Origin: a halophilic archaeon SHRA6
GTDB lineage: Archaea; Halobacteriota; Halobacteria; Halobacteriales; Haloferacaceae
Assembly: GCA_005239175.1 (NCBI GenBank)
Contig: SOPS01000005.1
Span: forward strand, 145,238 to 209,237
Reading direction: 5' to 3'
Length of the DNA stretch: 64,000 nucleotides
In this document: piece after piece, positions 7,622 through 15,164 of the stretch
Layout: each line of letters begins with the position of its first letter
Position numbering within the stretch: position 1 is the first letter of the stretch
Translations under genes and position numbers: made by a program
Notes under the pieces: generated by a model
What the model saw: the letters and a program-made list of their open reading frames with translations, nothing else
Databases searched by the model: none
What the model was told of the DNA's origin: nothing

Positions 7622-8986
7622 TCAAACGACACCGCTGATCATGAGAATCGCGATCGCGGCCACTAACACTGCGAGCAGCCCACCCCCAACGAGCGGCTTG
7701 TTCTCCATCGCCTTCTCGTGAATTGCCATTGCAGCGTATTCCTCGCGGAACGCATCGCGGTTGGCCTCGTCGTAGAAGTACTTGGTTTTCAGGGCGAAGC
7801 GCTCTGTGACCGCACAGCCGGTACAGACCGGGTCACCGACCAACCGTTCGGTCTTGCTATGGCTTTTGCAGGCGATCGCTCCACAGTTCGGACAGAAAGT
7901 GTAGGTTTCCTCGCCACCGCTCGTTTCGCAGTGAACACACCGGTGGATCCCATCGTCGATTGTCACCCGCGAAGGCCCTGCTGCGTAGTATTCGTACGGA
8001 TAGGCGTATTCACCTAACTCCGTCGTCTGTCTGACCTCAGGGAGGTAGACTGCCTCGATCGACTGCACCGAGATGTCCGATCGATTTGGCTCGCACGTTT
8101 TGTTGTACGTGACATTGTTGTCGCCGGTGTAGGTCACTGTCGTCGTGTGGTGCTGTTGGATTCGATCGACCGCCCACTCTTTGTAGCCGGTTTGCGTCTG
8201 CCCGAACCGCCGTTCGTCGACCTCGTCGAACAGCGCTGCGAATCGATCCGTGTCGAGATCGATCGTCGTCTGAAGATTCTCGGTGACAAGTGTTGCGACG
8301 TGGTTGTCGGCCACCTGCGGTTGGCCGCGATCTGCGTGGACAGCAAACTGTGTGCGATCGTTAATCCGATGAATAACGCCGACGGACGTCTCGAAGACCG
8401 CGTTCGTGTCGGCAGTGATCACGACCACGGGCCGAAATGTGACCTGCGAGTGCGGTGCTATGGGATCCGCCGCAGCGATATTCTCAATGTCGCGAAACGC
8501 CCCCTGGACGGGTGAGTCGATGTCTGTGGTCGGATCGAACGGCCGAAGCGTCTTCTCACAGAGGATCTCGATACGGCCGTTGTACAGATCAAGGCCGATT
8601 TCGTCGCCGATCGAGCGGAGGGCGTTGCCATCTATCAGTTCGATCGGGTACGGGTCGTCGTTCCGCCGGAGCCGATCGGCGTACTCCTCGGCCGGGCCGG
8701 TAAACCGACCGGTGGTGACGACTATCCCGCGCTTTGGCCCCGCAAAGTCAAACGTCGCGATCGCCGAATGCAGCTTCTGGACGACCGGTCGGCCAACGGT
8801 GTCTGTGTGTTTACACTCGACGACGATCGCTTGCCGTGTTCCGTCGACGACCTCTTCCATGACGATATCTCGTCCCTCATCGGCCGTCCGGGCGGCCTGG
8901 CGGACGTTCTCGTACCCGAGGTTCCGGAACACGTCTTCCATGACGTCCTCGAACTCGAACCCCGAGAGCTCGTCAAGTACAGACAT
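7622..8986 (-). CDS. Mrr-type restriction-endonuclease-like protein with zinc ribbon and C-terminal membrane anchor
   Basis: 454 residues. Residues ~10-135 form the Mrr_cat fold: FEDVMEDVFRNLGYENV, EGRDIVMEE (catalytic Asp), IVVECKHTDTVGR (E-x-K) and KRGIVVTTGRFT. A middle region of ~200 residues has no domain I recognise. A Cys-rich module follows: CVHCETSGGEETYTFCPNC, then ACKSHSK and CTGCAV, enough for one or two zinc sites. The last ~25 residues are a hydrophobic helix (GGGLLAVLVAAIAILMISGV) with the catalytic part predicted inside the cell. An Mrr nuclease tied to the membrane may survey incoming DNA; that is inference. No methyltransferase lies nearby. Confidence 0.85.
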   Translation of the reverse strand: MSVLDELSGFEFEDVMEDVFRNLGYENVRQAARTADEGRDIVMEEVVDGTRQAIVVECKHTDTVGRPVVQKLHSAIATFDFAGPKRGIVVTTGRFTGPAEEYADRLRRNDDPYPIELIDGNALRSIGDEIGLDLYNGRIEILCEKTLRPFDPTTDIDSPVQGAFRDIENIAAADPIAPHSQVTFRPVVVITADTNAVFETSVGVIHRINDRTQFAVHADRGQPQVADNHVATLVTENLQTTIDLDTDRFAALFDEVDERRFGQTQTGYKEWAVDRIQQHHTTTVTYTGDNNVTYNKTCEPNRSDISVQSIEAVYLPEVRQTTELGEYAYPYEYYAAGPSRVTIDDGIHRCVHCETSGGEETYTFCPNCGAIACKSHSKTERLVGDPVCTGCAVTERFALKTKYFYDEANRDAFREEYAAMAIHEKAMENKPLVGGGLLAVLVAAIAILMISGVV

Positions 8987-9091
8987 CCAGCTCTACGTGA
9001 CTGTTCGCGTCGAGAACAAAAGGTGTTACCGAGCGGCGGGCACCTGTGGGTGCCGACAACACAGTGTCGCCAGCAACCCACACTGATTGGG

Positions 9092-9295
9092 CTACGTTGT
9101 GCCTACCGTAACGGGATCAGCGATCGCCTCCAGCGTGCGTTTGGTCATCTCGATCGTCTCCGTTTCGTACGTCGAAGCCGGTTCCAGGCGGACATCGTAG
9201 AGATGCCAGTCACCAAACCGTGCGGTTACGTCGAGCAGTTCGTCTTCACGGAAGCCGTTGAATGGTTCGGTCAGTTTGTATCGTGTTGCATCCAT
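9092..9295 (-). CDS. Small acidic protein, function unknown
   Basis: 67 residues (MDATRYKLTEPFNGFREDEL...). Mixed alpha/beta composition, no Cys, no membrane segment and no motif I recognise. Composition matches the haloarchaeal neighbours. An AT-rich CTTATGTG element about 31-39 bases upstream could be its TATA box. It is probably real because it sits alone between two minus-strand genes and its start is well placed, but no homology can be claimed. Confidence 0.45.
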   Translation of the reverse strand: MDATRYKLTEPFNGFREDELLDVTARFGDWHLYDVRLEPASTYETETIEMTKRTLEAIADPVTVGTT

Positions 9296-9484
9296 GTCTG
9301 CACGTGGTCATCCAGTGAACTGACACATAAGCGTTTTGTAGATAGTGGCTAGTATTCAGTTATTTCCTAATATACACATGAATATATAGAGAATAGACGC
9401 TCATTCAGCTAATTATTTATGAGAATACACAACGTTTCGCAATTGGAATAAGAGTAGAGATGGCTGTGGAGCACGCAGGTAGCA

Positions 9485-10054
9485 CTACGATCGATCGACC
9501 CACCGAAACGATACGCTGGCGCGATCGGCGGTTGTCGCATCGCGCTCGGAATCACCGACAAAAAGCGTCGTCGCGGGCGATCCGCCGAGACGGTCGATCG
9601 CCGTCAAGAGCGGCTTGGGATCCGGCTTGTACGTATCGACCGTGTCCCGGCCGACAATAACGTCGACGTGCTCGCGAAGGGCGTGCGTTTCGAGGGCGAT
9701 CTCACAGGCAGCTTCACAGTTGAGTGAACAGACAGCGACGGGCATCGAATCAGAGACAGAAGAGAGTTGGTCAGCCAGCGCCAACCGTCGGGAGGTCCGT
9801 GCCCCCTCGCGTTCGTGAGCGGCGATCGCTTCCTCGACACGATCACGGAGATCGTACGCCGAAGCGCGGCCGAGCAGCGTCCATAGCTCCGTACTTGGCG
9901 GTTCGACTCCCTCATCGCGGTAGACCGCGAGTACGTCCGAGGCGACCGCGTTCCAGTCCACGTTGAGATACACGAGCGTTCCATCGAGATCGTAGACGAT
10001 CGTCTTGTACTCTTCATCGAAAATCTCCGCCGTTTCCGGCGTTTTCTCGTCCAT
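9485..10054 (-). CDS. HAD-superfamily hydrolase, phosphoglycolate-phosphatase-like
   Basis: 189 residues. Motif I is VYDLDGTLVYLN near residue 20, motif II is VCSLNCEAACEIAL, motif III Lys lies in DTYKPDPKPLL, and motif IV is LFVGDSERDATTADRA. The helical cap between motifs I and II places it with the PGP/Gph-type subgroup I phosphatases. The start is 2 bases after the stop of the acyl-CoA dehydrogenase gene, so they form an operon, but the substrate is not evident from the partner. Confidence 0.85.
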   Translation of the reverse strand: MDEKTPETAEIFDEEYKTIVYDLDGTLVYLNVDWNAVASDVLAVYRDEGVEPPSTELWTLLGRASAYDLRDRVEEAIAAHEREGARTSRRLALADQLSSVSDSMPVAVCSLNCEAACEIALETHALREHVDVIVGRDTVDTYKPDPKPLLTAIDRLGGSPATTLFVGDSERDATTADRASVSFRWVDRS

Positions 10055-10056
10055 AC

Positions 10057-11184
10057 TTACTCTACCACGCCGCGGGCGATTATCTCTTTTTGAATCTCAC
10101 TGGTTCCCTCGTAGATCGTCGTGATCTTTGCGTCTCGGTAGAACCGCTCCACGTCGAATTCAGACATGTAGCCGTAGCCGCCGTGGATTTGGACGGCCTC
10201 GTTGGTCACGTCCACCGCCGCCTCGCTCGCGAAGTACTTGGCCATCGACGCGGCGACACGGTTGTCTTCCCCTGCGTCGTCCTGTCTGGCGGCTTCGAAA
10301 ACGAGTTCCCGGGCGGCCGCGATGTCGGTTGCCATGTCGGCAAACTTGTGTCTGATCGACTGGATCTCTGCGATCGGGCGATCGAACTGTTCACGTTCGT
10401 GGGCGTACTCGCGAGCCTCGTCAAAGGCTGCCTGAGCGAGCCCCACCGCCTGCGCAGCGATGCCGACCCGGCCACCCGTCAGGATGTGAAATGCAGCCGA
10501 TAACCCCTCGCCTTCGGGAGTGAGACGGTTCTCTGCTGGGATGTGGACGTCATCGAACGACAACTGTGTTGTGTCGCTCGCGCGGAGGCCGAGCTTTTGT
10601 TCTTTTTTGCCAACCTCGACACCAGGAGTGTCTTTCGGGACGAGAAATTGTGTTATCGATCGATCGTTCTCAGGATCAGTTTTTGCGAAGACGATTGCGA
10701 TGTCGCCGCGCTCACCGTTCGTAATCCACTGTTTTCGGCCGTTGAGCACGTACTCGTCGCCCTCGCGGGTCGCGGTGGTCGACATCTCTGCGGGGTTCGA
10801 GCCCGCATCCGGCTCCGAGAGACAGAACATCCCGATCGGCCGGCCGGTCGCCATCTCCGGGAGCCACCGCTCACGTTGTGCTTCGGTCCCGAACTCCGCG
10901 ATACACGAGGTTGCCAAACAGTGAACCGACAGCGCAGTTGCGACCGCAAGCTGACCGTACGCCACTGCCTCGTTGGCGATCGCATAGGTGACCCGATCGG
11001 CCTCGTAGCCGCCGTACTCCAGCGGCACCGTCAATCCGGTGAGATCGAGCGCTGCCAACCCGTCCCAGGCGTCTTCGGGAAACGTCTGCGTCTCGTCGGC
11101 CTCCTGGGCGCCTTCGCGAAGTTCATCGATCGCGAACTCCCGAACGACCGACCGAATCGTCTCCTGTTCGTCTGTCAGCTCCAT
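10057..11184 (-). CDS. Acyl-CoA dehydrogenase
   Basis: 375 residues from MELTDEQETIRSVVREF; an upstream in-frame start at 11286 would add a non-homologous leader, so ATG 11184 is preferred. Domain signatures: GMFCLSEPDAGSNPAEM (FAD/substrate region), KQWITNGERGDIAIVFAKTD, the middle beta domain, RVGIAAQAVGLAQAAFDEA, and the C-terminal QIHGGYGYMSEFDVERFYRD followed by YEGTSEIQ, which holds the catalytic Glu of the short/branched-chain type. It oxidises acyl-CoA to enoyl-CoA and passes electrons to ETF. It is followed by a HAD hydrolase. Substrate chain length cannot be read from the sequence. Confidence 0.93.
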   Translation of the reverse strand: MELTDEQETIRSVVREFAIDELREGAQEADETQTFPEDAWDGLAALDLTGLTVPLEYGGYEADRVTYAIANEAVAYGQLAVATALSVHCLATSCIAEFGTEAQRERWLPEMATGRPIGMFCLSEPDAGSNPAEMSTTATREGDEYVLNGRKQWITNGERGDIAIVFAKTDPENDRSITQFLVPKDTPGVEVGKKEQKLGLRASDTTQLSFDDVHIPAENRLTPEGEGLSAAFHILTGGRVGIAAQAVGLAQAAFDEAREYAHEREQFDRPIAEIQSIRHKFADMATDIAAARELVFEAARQDDAGEDNRVAASMAKYFASEAAVDVTNEAVQIHGGYGYMSEFDVERFYRDAKITTIYEGTSEIQKEIIARGVVE

Positions 11185-11227
11185 ACTTACCCTACGATCC
11201 TGAATGAAAAAAGATGAGTGTTCTCGA

Positions 11228-12238
11228 CTACGCGGACTCCCAAAGTGGATACAGCTCGTCGCGGCCGGGATCGGCGATCCGCTCACCGTCGAGGATGAGC
11301 GCGCCCTCGACGTCGTCAGTACTCTCGGGATCGCCGGCGCCGGCGTCTGGCTCGATTGCGTGCCCGATGGTTGCCGCGTCGATCCCCGCGTCCGCGAGCG
11401 CCGAGACCACTGTCTCGGTCTCTGATGGAGGGACCGAGACGAGCAACGCCCCCGATCCGAAGATCACGAGCGGATCGACCCCCATCGCCGCACAGATCGT
11501 CTCCGTTTCGGGGCGGATCGGAACCCGATCGCGCTCGATCACCAGATCGACGCCCGAGGCCGCCGCGAGTTCGACGAGCCCGGCCCGAACCCCGCCTTCG
11601 GTCGGGTCGTGCATTGCGTTCGCGTGCTCACGGGAAAGACGGGACTCGGGGAGGACGCTGATCTCCGCAAAAAAGCCCGTTGCGGTGTCGATCGCGTCCT
11701 CGTCGACGCCGCGATCGCGAAGCGTTGACGCGAAGTCGCTTGCCAAGATTGCGGTTCCCTCAATGGCTGCGCCTTTCGTCAACAGGATTCGATCGCCCAC
11801 AGAGACGCCACCGGTTGGGACGTATTGATCGGTCCGACCCAGACACGTAAGCGAAAGGGTCGGCCGAGACAGCTCCGACAGATATTCAGTGTGCCCACCG
11901 ACGATCGCTACGTCGATCGATTTCGCCGCCGCGTCAAGTTGTGTCGTGAGCGTGTCGAGCACATCCGGATCGTCATCAGGAAGGAAGATTACGTTCGTCA
12001 GGAACTCCGGGTCCGCCCCAGAGGCGGCCACGTCGTTGGCCGCGATGTGGACGCCGAGCGTCCCGGCGGATTCGGCGGCCAACGAGATCGGATCCGAACT
12101 CACGACGAGCGTCTCCTCGCCGAGGTCGATCGCCGCCGCGTCCTCGCCGTAGGCCGCACCCGTGAGTACGTCAGGGTTCTCCGCGCCAGTTCGTGAGAGG
12201 ACTCGCGATAAGACGGCGGGATCAAGCTTGCCGATCAT
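11228..12238 (-). CDS. AIR-synthase-related (PurM/HypE-like) protein
   Basis: 336 residues with the PurM-like N- and C-domains: AAYGEDAAAIDLGEETLVVS, HIAANDVAASGADPEFLTNV, IVGGHTEY, GVSVGDRILLTKGAAIEGTA, MHDPTEGGVRAGLVEL and VIFGSGALLVSVPP. The GHTEY and DPTEGG motifs are shared by HypE, SelD and ThiL-type ATP-binding proteins. No hydrogenase genes are nearby, so a true HypE role is unlikely. It overlaps the upstream AlaX-like gene by 4 bases, so the two are translated together. The reaction is unknown. Confidence 0.82.
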   Translation of the reverse strand: MIGKLDPAVLSRVLSRTGAENPDVLTGAAYGEDAAAIDLGEETLVVSSDPISLAAESAGTLGVHIAANDVAASGADPEFLTNVIFLPDDDPDVLDTLTTQLDAAAKSIDVAIVGGHTEYLSELSRPTLSLTCLGRTDQYVPTGGVSVGDRILLTKGAAIEGTAILASDFASTLRDRGVDEDAIDTATGFFAEISVLPESRLSREHANAMHDPTEGGVRAGLVELAAASGVDLVIERDRVPIRPETETICAAMGVDPLVIFGSGALLVSVPPSETETVVSALADAGIDAATIGHAIEPDAGAGDPESTDDVEGALILDGERIADPGRDELYPLWESA

Positions 12239-13452
12239 CGCCCGGTGCGGAGATACTCGACGATCGCCGCGGGTTCAGCACTAAGCCCGCCACCCTGGGC
12301 GAAGGTGGGGCTTCCACCGCCCCCACCGCCGAACTCGGCGGTCACGTCGTCGATCACGTTCCCCGCGGCGACATCTCCCGTTGAGGCGACGACCACGTAC
12401 GGCGCGTTGCCCGCTCCGACGGCTGCAATAACGTCGGCGACGTCACCGGCAGCGTCTCGGGCCGCGTCACCGACGTCATTCGTCTCAAAGCCGTCGAGTG
12501 TCCCAATCGCCCACGTCGAACCGTCGTGTTCGATCGACTCGAAGGCGGCCAGTTCGCGTGAGACCAGCTCCGAGGTGAGTTGGTTCACCTCCTCGCGGAG
12601 CGACTCGCGTTCGGAACGCAGCCGCGAAACCGTCTCAGGGAGGTCTCCGAGGTTGGTTCCAGCAGCGCCTGCAGCCGACCGAGCGGCACCGTGGACCTCG
12701 GCGAGTCGATCGATCCCAGTCGGCCCGACGGCAAACTCGACCCGGGTCATTCCCTCACCGGGATTCGACCGCGAGAGCACTGAAACGGGTCCGATCTCTG
12801 CGGTATTTCTGACGTGTGTTCCCCCACAGGCGGCCACGTCCCACGGATCGTCGTCATCGGCTGCCGCGCCGACCGTGACGACGCGAACGGTGTCCGATCC
12901 GGCCATCGCCCCCTCCTCAGTTTTGGTGTTGAACGCGATCTCGTCCATCGCGGTTGCCTCTTCGGTGGGCACAGATTCCCAGGAGACAGGTCGAGACTCC
13001 CAGACGGCCCTGTTCGTGAGTCGTTCGAGATCGACAAGTACCTCGTCGTCAATGTCGGTCGTCGTAGTGAAGTCGACCCGAACTTTCTGTTCGTCGATAT
13101 CGAACCCACCGTAGCCGAGATCATCGAGCAGCCGTCGACCCGCACCGTAGAGCGCGTGACTCGCCGTGTGCGCGCGCATACAGTACGTCCGAAACGCGTC
13201 GTCGATCACGGCCGTAACCGTCTCGCCCTCCGTGGCATCGATCGGCTCGGCGAGCGTGTGAACGATCCCGTCAGCGTTCGCTTGAACGTCAACAACGACG
13301 GTCCCGTCGATCGTGCCGCGATCGGCGGGCTGGCCGCCGCTTTCGGCGTAAAAGTACGATTCCGAGAGGACGACCTCCGTTCCCTCAATCCGTTCGATCG
13401 TCGCTTCGAACTCCCGAACCGACGGCTCTCGGGCCGCCAACTGGCCTGTCAT
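12235..13452 (-). CDS. Alanyl-tRNA editing protein AlaX-type with DHHA1 domain
   Basis: 405 residues. The editing domain has the zinc motifs HTASHAL (H-x3-H, near residues 95-99) and ACGGTHVRNTAEIGP (C-x3-H, near 210). YFYAESGGQPADRGT is the conserved AlaRS/AlaX strand. A short coiled segment (LRSERESLREEVNQLTSEL) leads to a C-terminal DHHA1-like domain ending in GGGGGGSPTFAQGGG. This is a long AlaX. The family hydrolyses Ser- or Gly-tRNA(Ala) in trans. Its stop overlaps the start of the AIRS-like gene. Confidence 0.9.
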   Translation of the reverse strand: MTGQLAAREPSVREFEATIERIEGTEVVLSESYFYAESGGQPADRGTIDGTVVVDVQANADGIVHTLAEPIDATEGETVTAVIDDAFRTYCMRAHTASHALYGAGRRLLDDLGYGGFDIDEQKVRVDFTTTTDIDDEVLVDLERLTNRAVWESRPVSWESVPTEEATAMDEIAFNTKTEEGAMAGSDTVRVVTVGAAADDDDPWDVAACGGTHVRNTAEIGPVSVLSRSNPGEGMTRVEFAVGPTGIDRLAEVHGAARSAAGAAGTNLGDLPETVSRLRSERESLREEVNQLTSELVSRELAAFESIEHDGSTWAIGTLDGFETNDVGDAARDAAGDVADVIAAVGAGNAPYVVVASTGDVAAGNVIDDVTAEFGGGGGGSPTFAQGGGLSAEPAAIVEYLRTGR

Positions 13453-13523
13453 ACCACACCATCAGTGTAGCCCGAATAAAAAGATACGGCGATTCGATCA
13501 GGGACAGACGGAGCCCAACCCGA

Positions 13524-14045
13524 TCACTCGTCGACAATCTCGATCGACAGTGCTTCTTCGATCGCTCTGACGACAGACCCACCGACTCCCGCACGGGCAG
13601 CGCGGCCCTGTTCGACAGCGAGCACCGTTTCCTCGTCGGTATCGAGCCGTTCGGCCAGTTCTTCGATCGTGAGGCCGGCCGCTTGGCGGGCGCTTTCAAC
13701 TCGGTCACCGTAGCCGGAAACGAGGTACGGCAGCCGATCGCGCTCGTAGTTCGTTCCCTCTTTTTCCCAGTGGGTTGAATCGCCACGGGCCGCGTCGTAC
13801 ACTTTGGCTGTCTTCTGTGCGGCCCGCTTTTTTTGACTCGGCTCGGAATCGGATCGGTTGCGATTTTGATCGCGCTTCTTGTCGCGTTTGTGTTGGTTGT
13901 CGCCGTGGGGCGCACAGGAGCCACAGACGAGGAGATTGGCCCCAGCGACGTTTGCCCGCCGCAGGTTCGAGCTCTCAGCACCACACAACTCGCAGGCACC
14001 GCCATCGTCGCCACCGCCGCCGCGCCCAGTCGAATACTTCGTCAT
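13524..14045 (-). CDS. MBF1-like transcription factor (zinc ribbon + XRE-type HTH)
   Basis: 173 residues from MTKYSTGRGGGG. An N-terminal zinc ribbon (CELCGAESSNLRRANV ... LLVCGSCAP) is followed by a basic linker (HKRDKKRDQNRNR) and a C-terminal XRE/Cro helix-turn-helix (VESARQAAGLTIEELAERL, DTDEETVLAVEQGR). This is the layout of archaeal multiprotein bridging factor 1, which links regulators, TBP and the ribosome. The ORF extends further upstream to 14159 but that part is not MBF1-like, so ATG 14045 is chosen. Confidence 0.88.
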   Translation of the reverse strand: MTKYSTGRGGGGDDGGACELCGAESSNLRRANVAGANLLVCGSCAPHGDNQHKRDKKRDQNRNRSDSEPSQKKRAAQKTAKVYDAARGDSTHWEKEGTNYERDRLPYLVSGYGDRVESARQAAGLTIEELAERLDTDEETVLAVEQGRAARAGVGGSVVRAIEEALSIEIVDE

Positions 14046-14090
14046 GTTTCGAGATACCGCGTGCTTGCTGTTAAATCCGCGCCTCGGAGA

Positions 14091-14204
14091 CGATCGGAGC
14101 CGGAGAGCGATTGGTATTCGATATATGCATGCGATCGGAGCCGGAGAGCGATCGCTCACAGGCTTTCTCTCAGGCGTTGACCAGATTGGGAGAGCGATCG
14201 CTCA
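14091..14204. repeat. Short direct repeats upstream of tRNA-Leu region
   Basis: CGATCGGAGCCGGAGAGCGAT occurs at 14091-14111 and at 14132-14152 (period 41). AGAGCGATCGCTCA occurs at 14145-14158 and 14191-14204; its core GAGCGATCGCTC is a perfect palindrome. The block lies in the 5' flank of the MBF1-like gene and codes for nothing evident. Confidence 0.8.
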
Positions 14205-14219
14205 TGGCGCGTCCTCACA

Positions 14220-14300
14220 CGTGGGACCGGATTTGAACCAGACGAAGACGTGCTCACTTCGTTGCGCGCGACTTCGAGGGTTCAAATCCGGCCGTCACGC
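14220..14300. repeat. tRNA-Leu 3'-end fragments in inverted orientation
   Basis: CGTGGGACCGGATTTGAACC at 14220-14239 is identical to the T-arm/acceptor part of the intact tRNA-Leu at 14336-14355. At 14279-14291 the same T-arm appears in the opposite orientation (GGTTCAAATCCGG), followed by CCGTCACGCA, close to a tRNA 3' end. The two fragments make a 13-bp perfect inverted repeat with a ~39-base loop that itself holds CGAAG/CTTCG arms. They look like remnants of integration at the tRNA or a tRNA-derived hairpin. Confidence 0.7.
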
Positions 14301-14333
14301 ATACACGTCTCTCACTGGGTTCGAGACGAGAGA

Positions 14334-14418
14334 TGCGTGGGACCGGATTTGAACCGGCGGACCTCTACAGGACAGCGCCCTCAACGCTGCGCCGTTGGCC
14401 TGGCTTGGCTACCCACGC
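14334..14418 (-). tRNA. tRNA-Leu (anticodon GAG)
   Basis: Read on the minus strand: acceptor 5' arm GCGTGGG pairs with CCCACGC before the discriminator A. The anticodon stem is CAGCG/CGCTG around loop TTGAGGG, giving anticodon GAG. A long variable arm and the T-arm GGTTCAAATCC complete an 85-nt class II tRNA. CCA is not encoded. Confidence 0.96.
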
Positions 14419-14561
14419 ACAGTGAATTGCTGCACTCGGTGCTATCCTGCCATAAGGTAAAAGCCCTTCCTTTTTCGACTCCCGTGGGCCGACCTCTCAT
14501 TGCACAATCGACAGAATGCGTCGGTCTCAATCATCCGATCGGCCACAGGAAATACAGACAG

Positions 14562-15161
14562 ATGCGAACGGTTTTCGACGATGCAGGCAAACGAGTATAC
14601 ATGGCGTTTGTCCGTGCACGCGACCACGTCCCTGCACTCACAGCCGTACTCAGCGTTGTCTCGCTCGCGCTCGTCTTTGGAGCTGTTGGCGGTGTCATTC
14701 CCCAATCGCTCATTCCTGAAAGCCAAACACTGCTCTCGGCGATTCCGCACATTAACGCCGTGGTGAGCCTCGCCGCAATTACGACGATCGTCGGCGGATG
14801 GCGGGCGATCAAACGCGGCGCAGTACAGACACACAAACGTCGTATGATCGCTTCATTTGCCCTGTTCGCGGTCTTTCTTGTGTTGTACCTCTATCGCGTG
14901 ACACTGCTCGGCCCGTCACCGTTCCCGGGGCCAACAGCCGTCTACACCTACCTCTATCTGCCAATGCTTGCGATACACATCCTGCTCGCAATCGTTTGCG
15001 TCCCGTTTGTCTTCTACGCGCTGTTGCTTGGGGCAACCCGATCGGTCCCCGAAATATACGAGAGCCGCCACCGCACAGTCGGCCGCATCGCGGCGTCACT
15101 ATGGCTTATTTCGTTTACGCTCGGGATCGCCGTGTACATGTTCTTGTACGTGATTTACTAG
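14562..15161 (+). CDS. DUF420 (CtaM-like) integral membrane protein
   Basis: 199 residues from ATG 14562. Five hydrophobic helices are visible, including ALTAVLSVVSLALVFGAVG, HINAVVSLAAITTIVGGW, MIASFALFAVFLVLYLY, MLAIHILLAIVCVPFVFYAL and ASLWLISFTLGIAVYMFLY. Conserved His in IPHINAV, THKRRM, AIHILL and ESRHRTVGR match the DUF420 pattern. In bacteria relatives assist cytochrome oxidase maturation; here that link is inferred only. The longer ORF running back to 14250 crosses the tRNA-Leu and is not used. It is convergent with the GH3 gene, with only 3 bases between stops. Confidence 0.88.
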   Translation: MRTVFDDAGKRVYMAFVRARDHVPALTAVLSVVSLALVFGAVGGVIPQSLIPESQTLLSAIPHINAVVSLAAITTIVGGWRAIKRGAVQTHKRRMIASFALFAVFLVLYLYRVTLLGPSPFPGPTAVYTYLYLPMLAIHILLAIVCVPFVFYALLLGATRSVPEIYESRHRTVGRIAASLWLISFTLGIAVYMFLYVIY

Positions 15162-15164
15162 TCG

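Noticed and set aside
11228..12238. HypE hydrogenase maturation factor
   Set aside because: No hydrogenase or other hyp gene in the window; only the PurM-like fold is certain.
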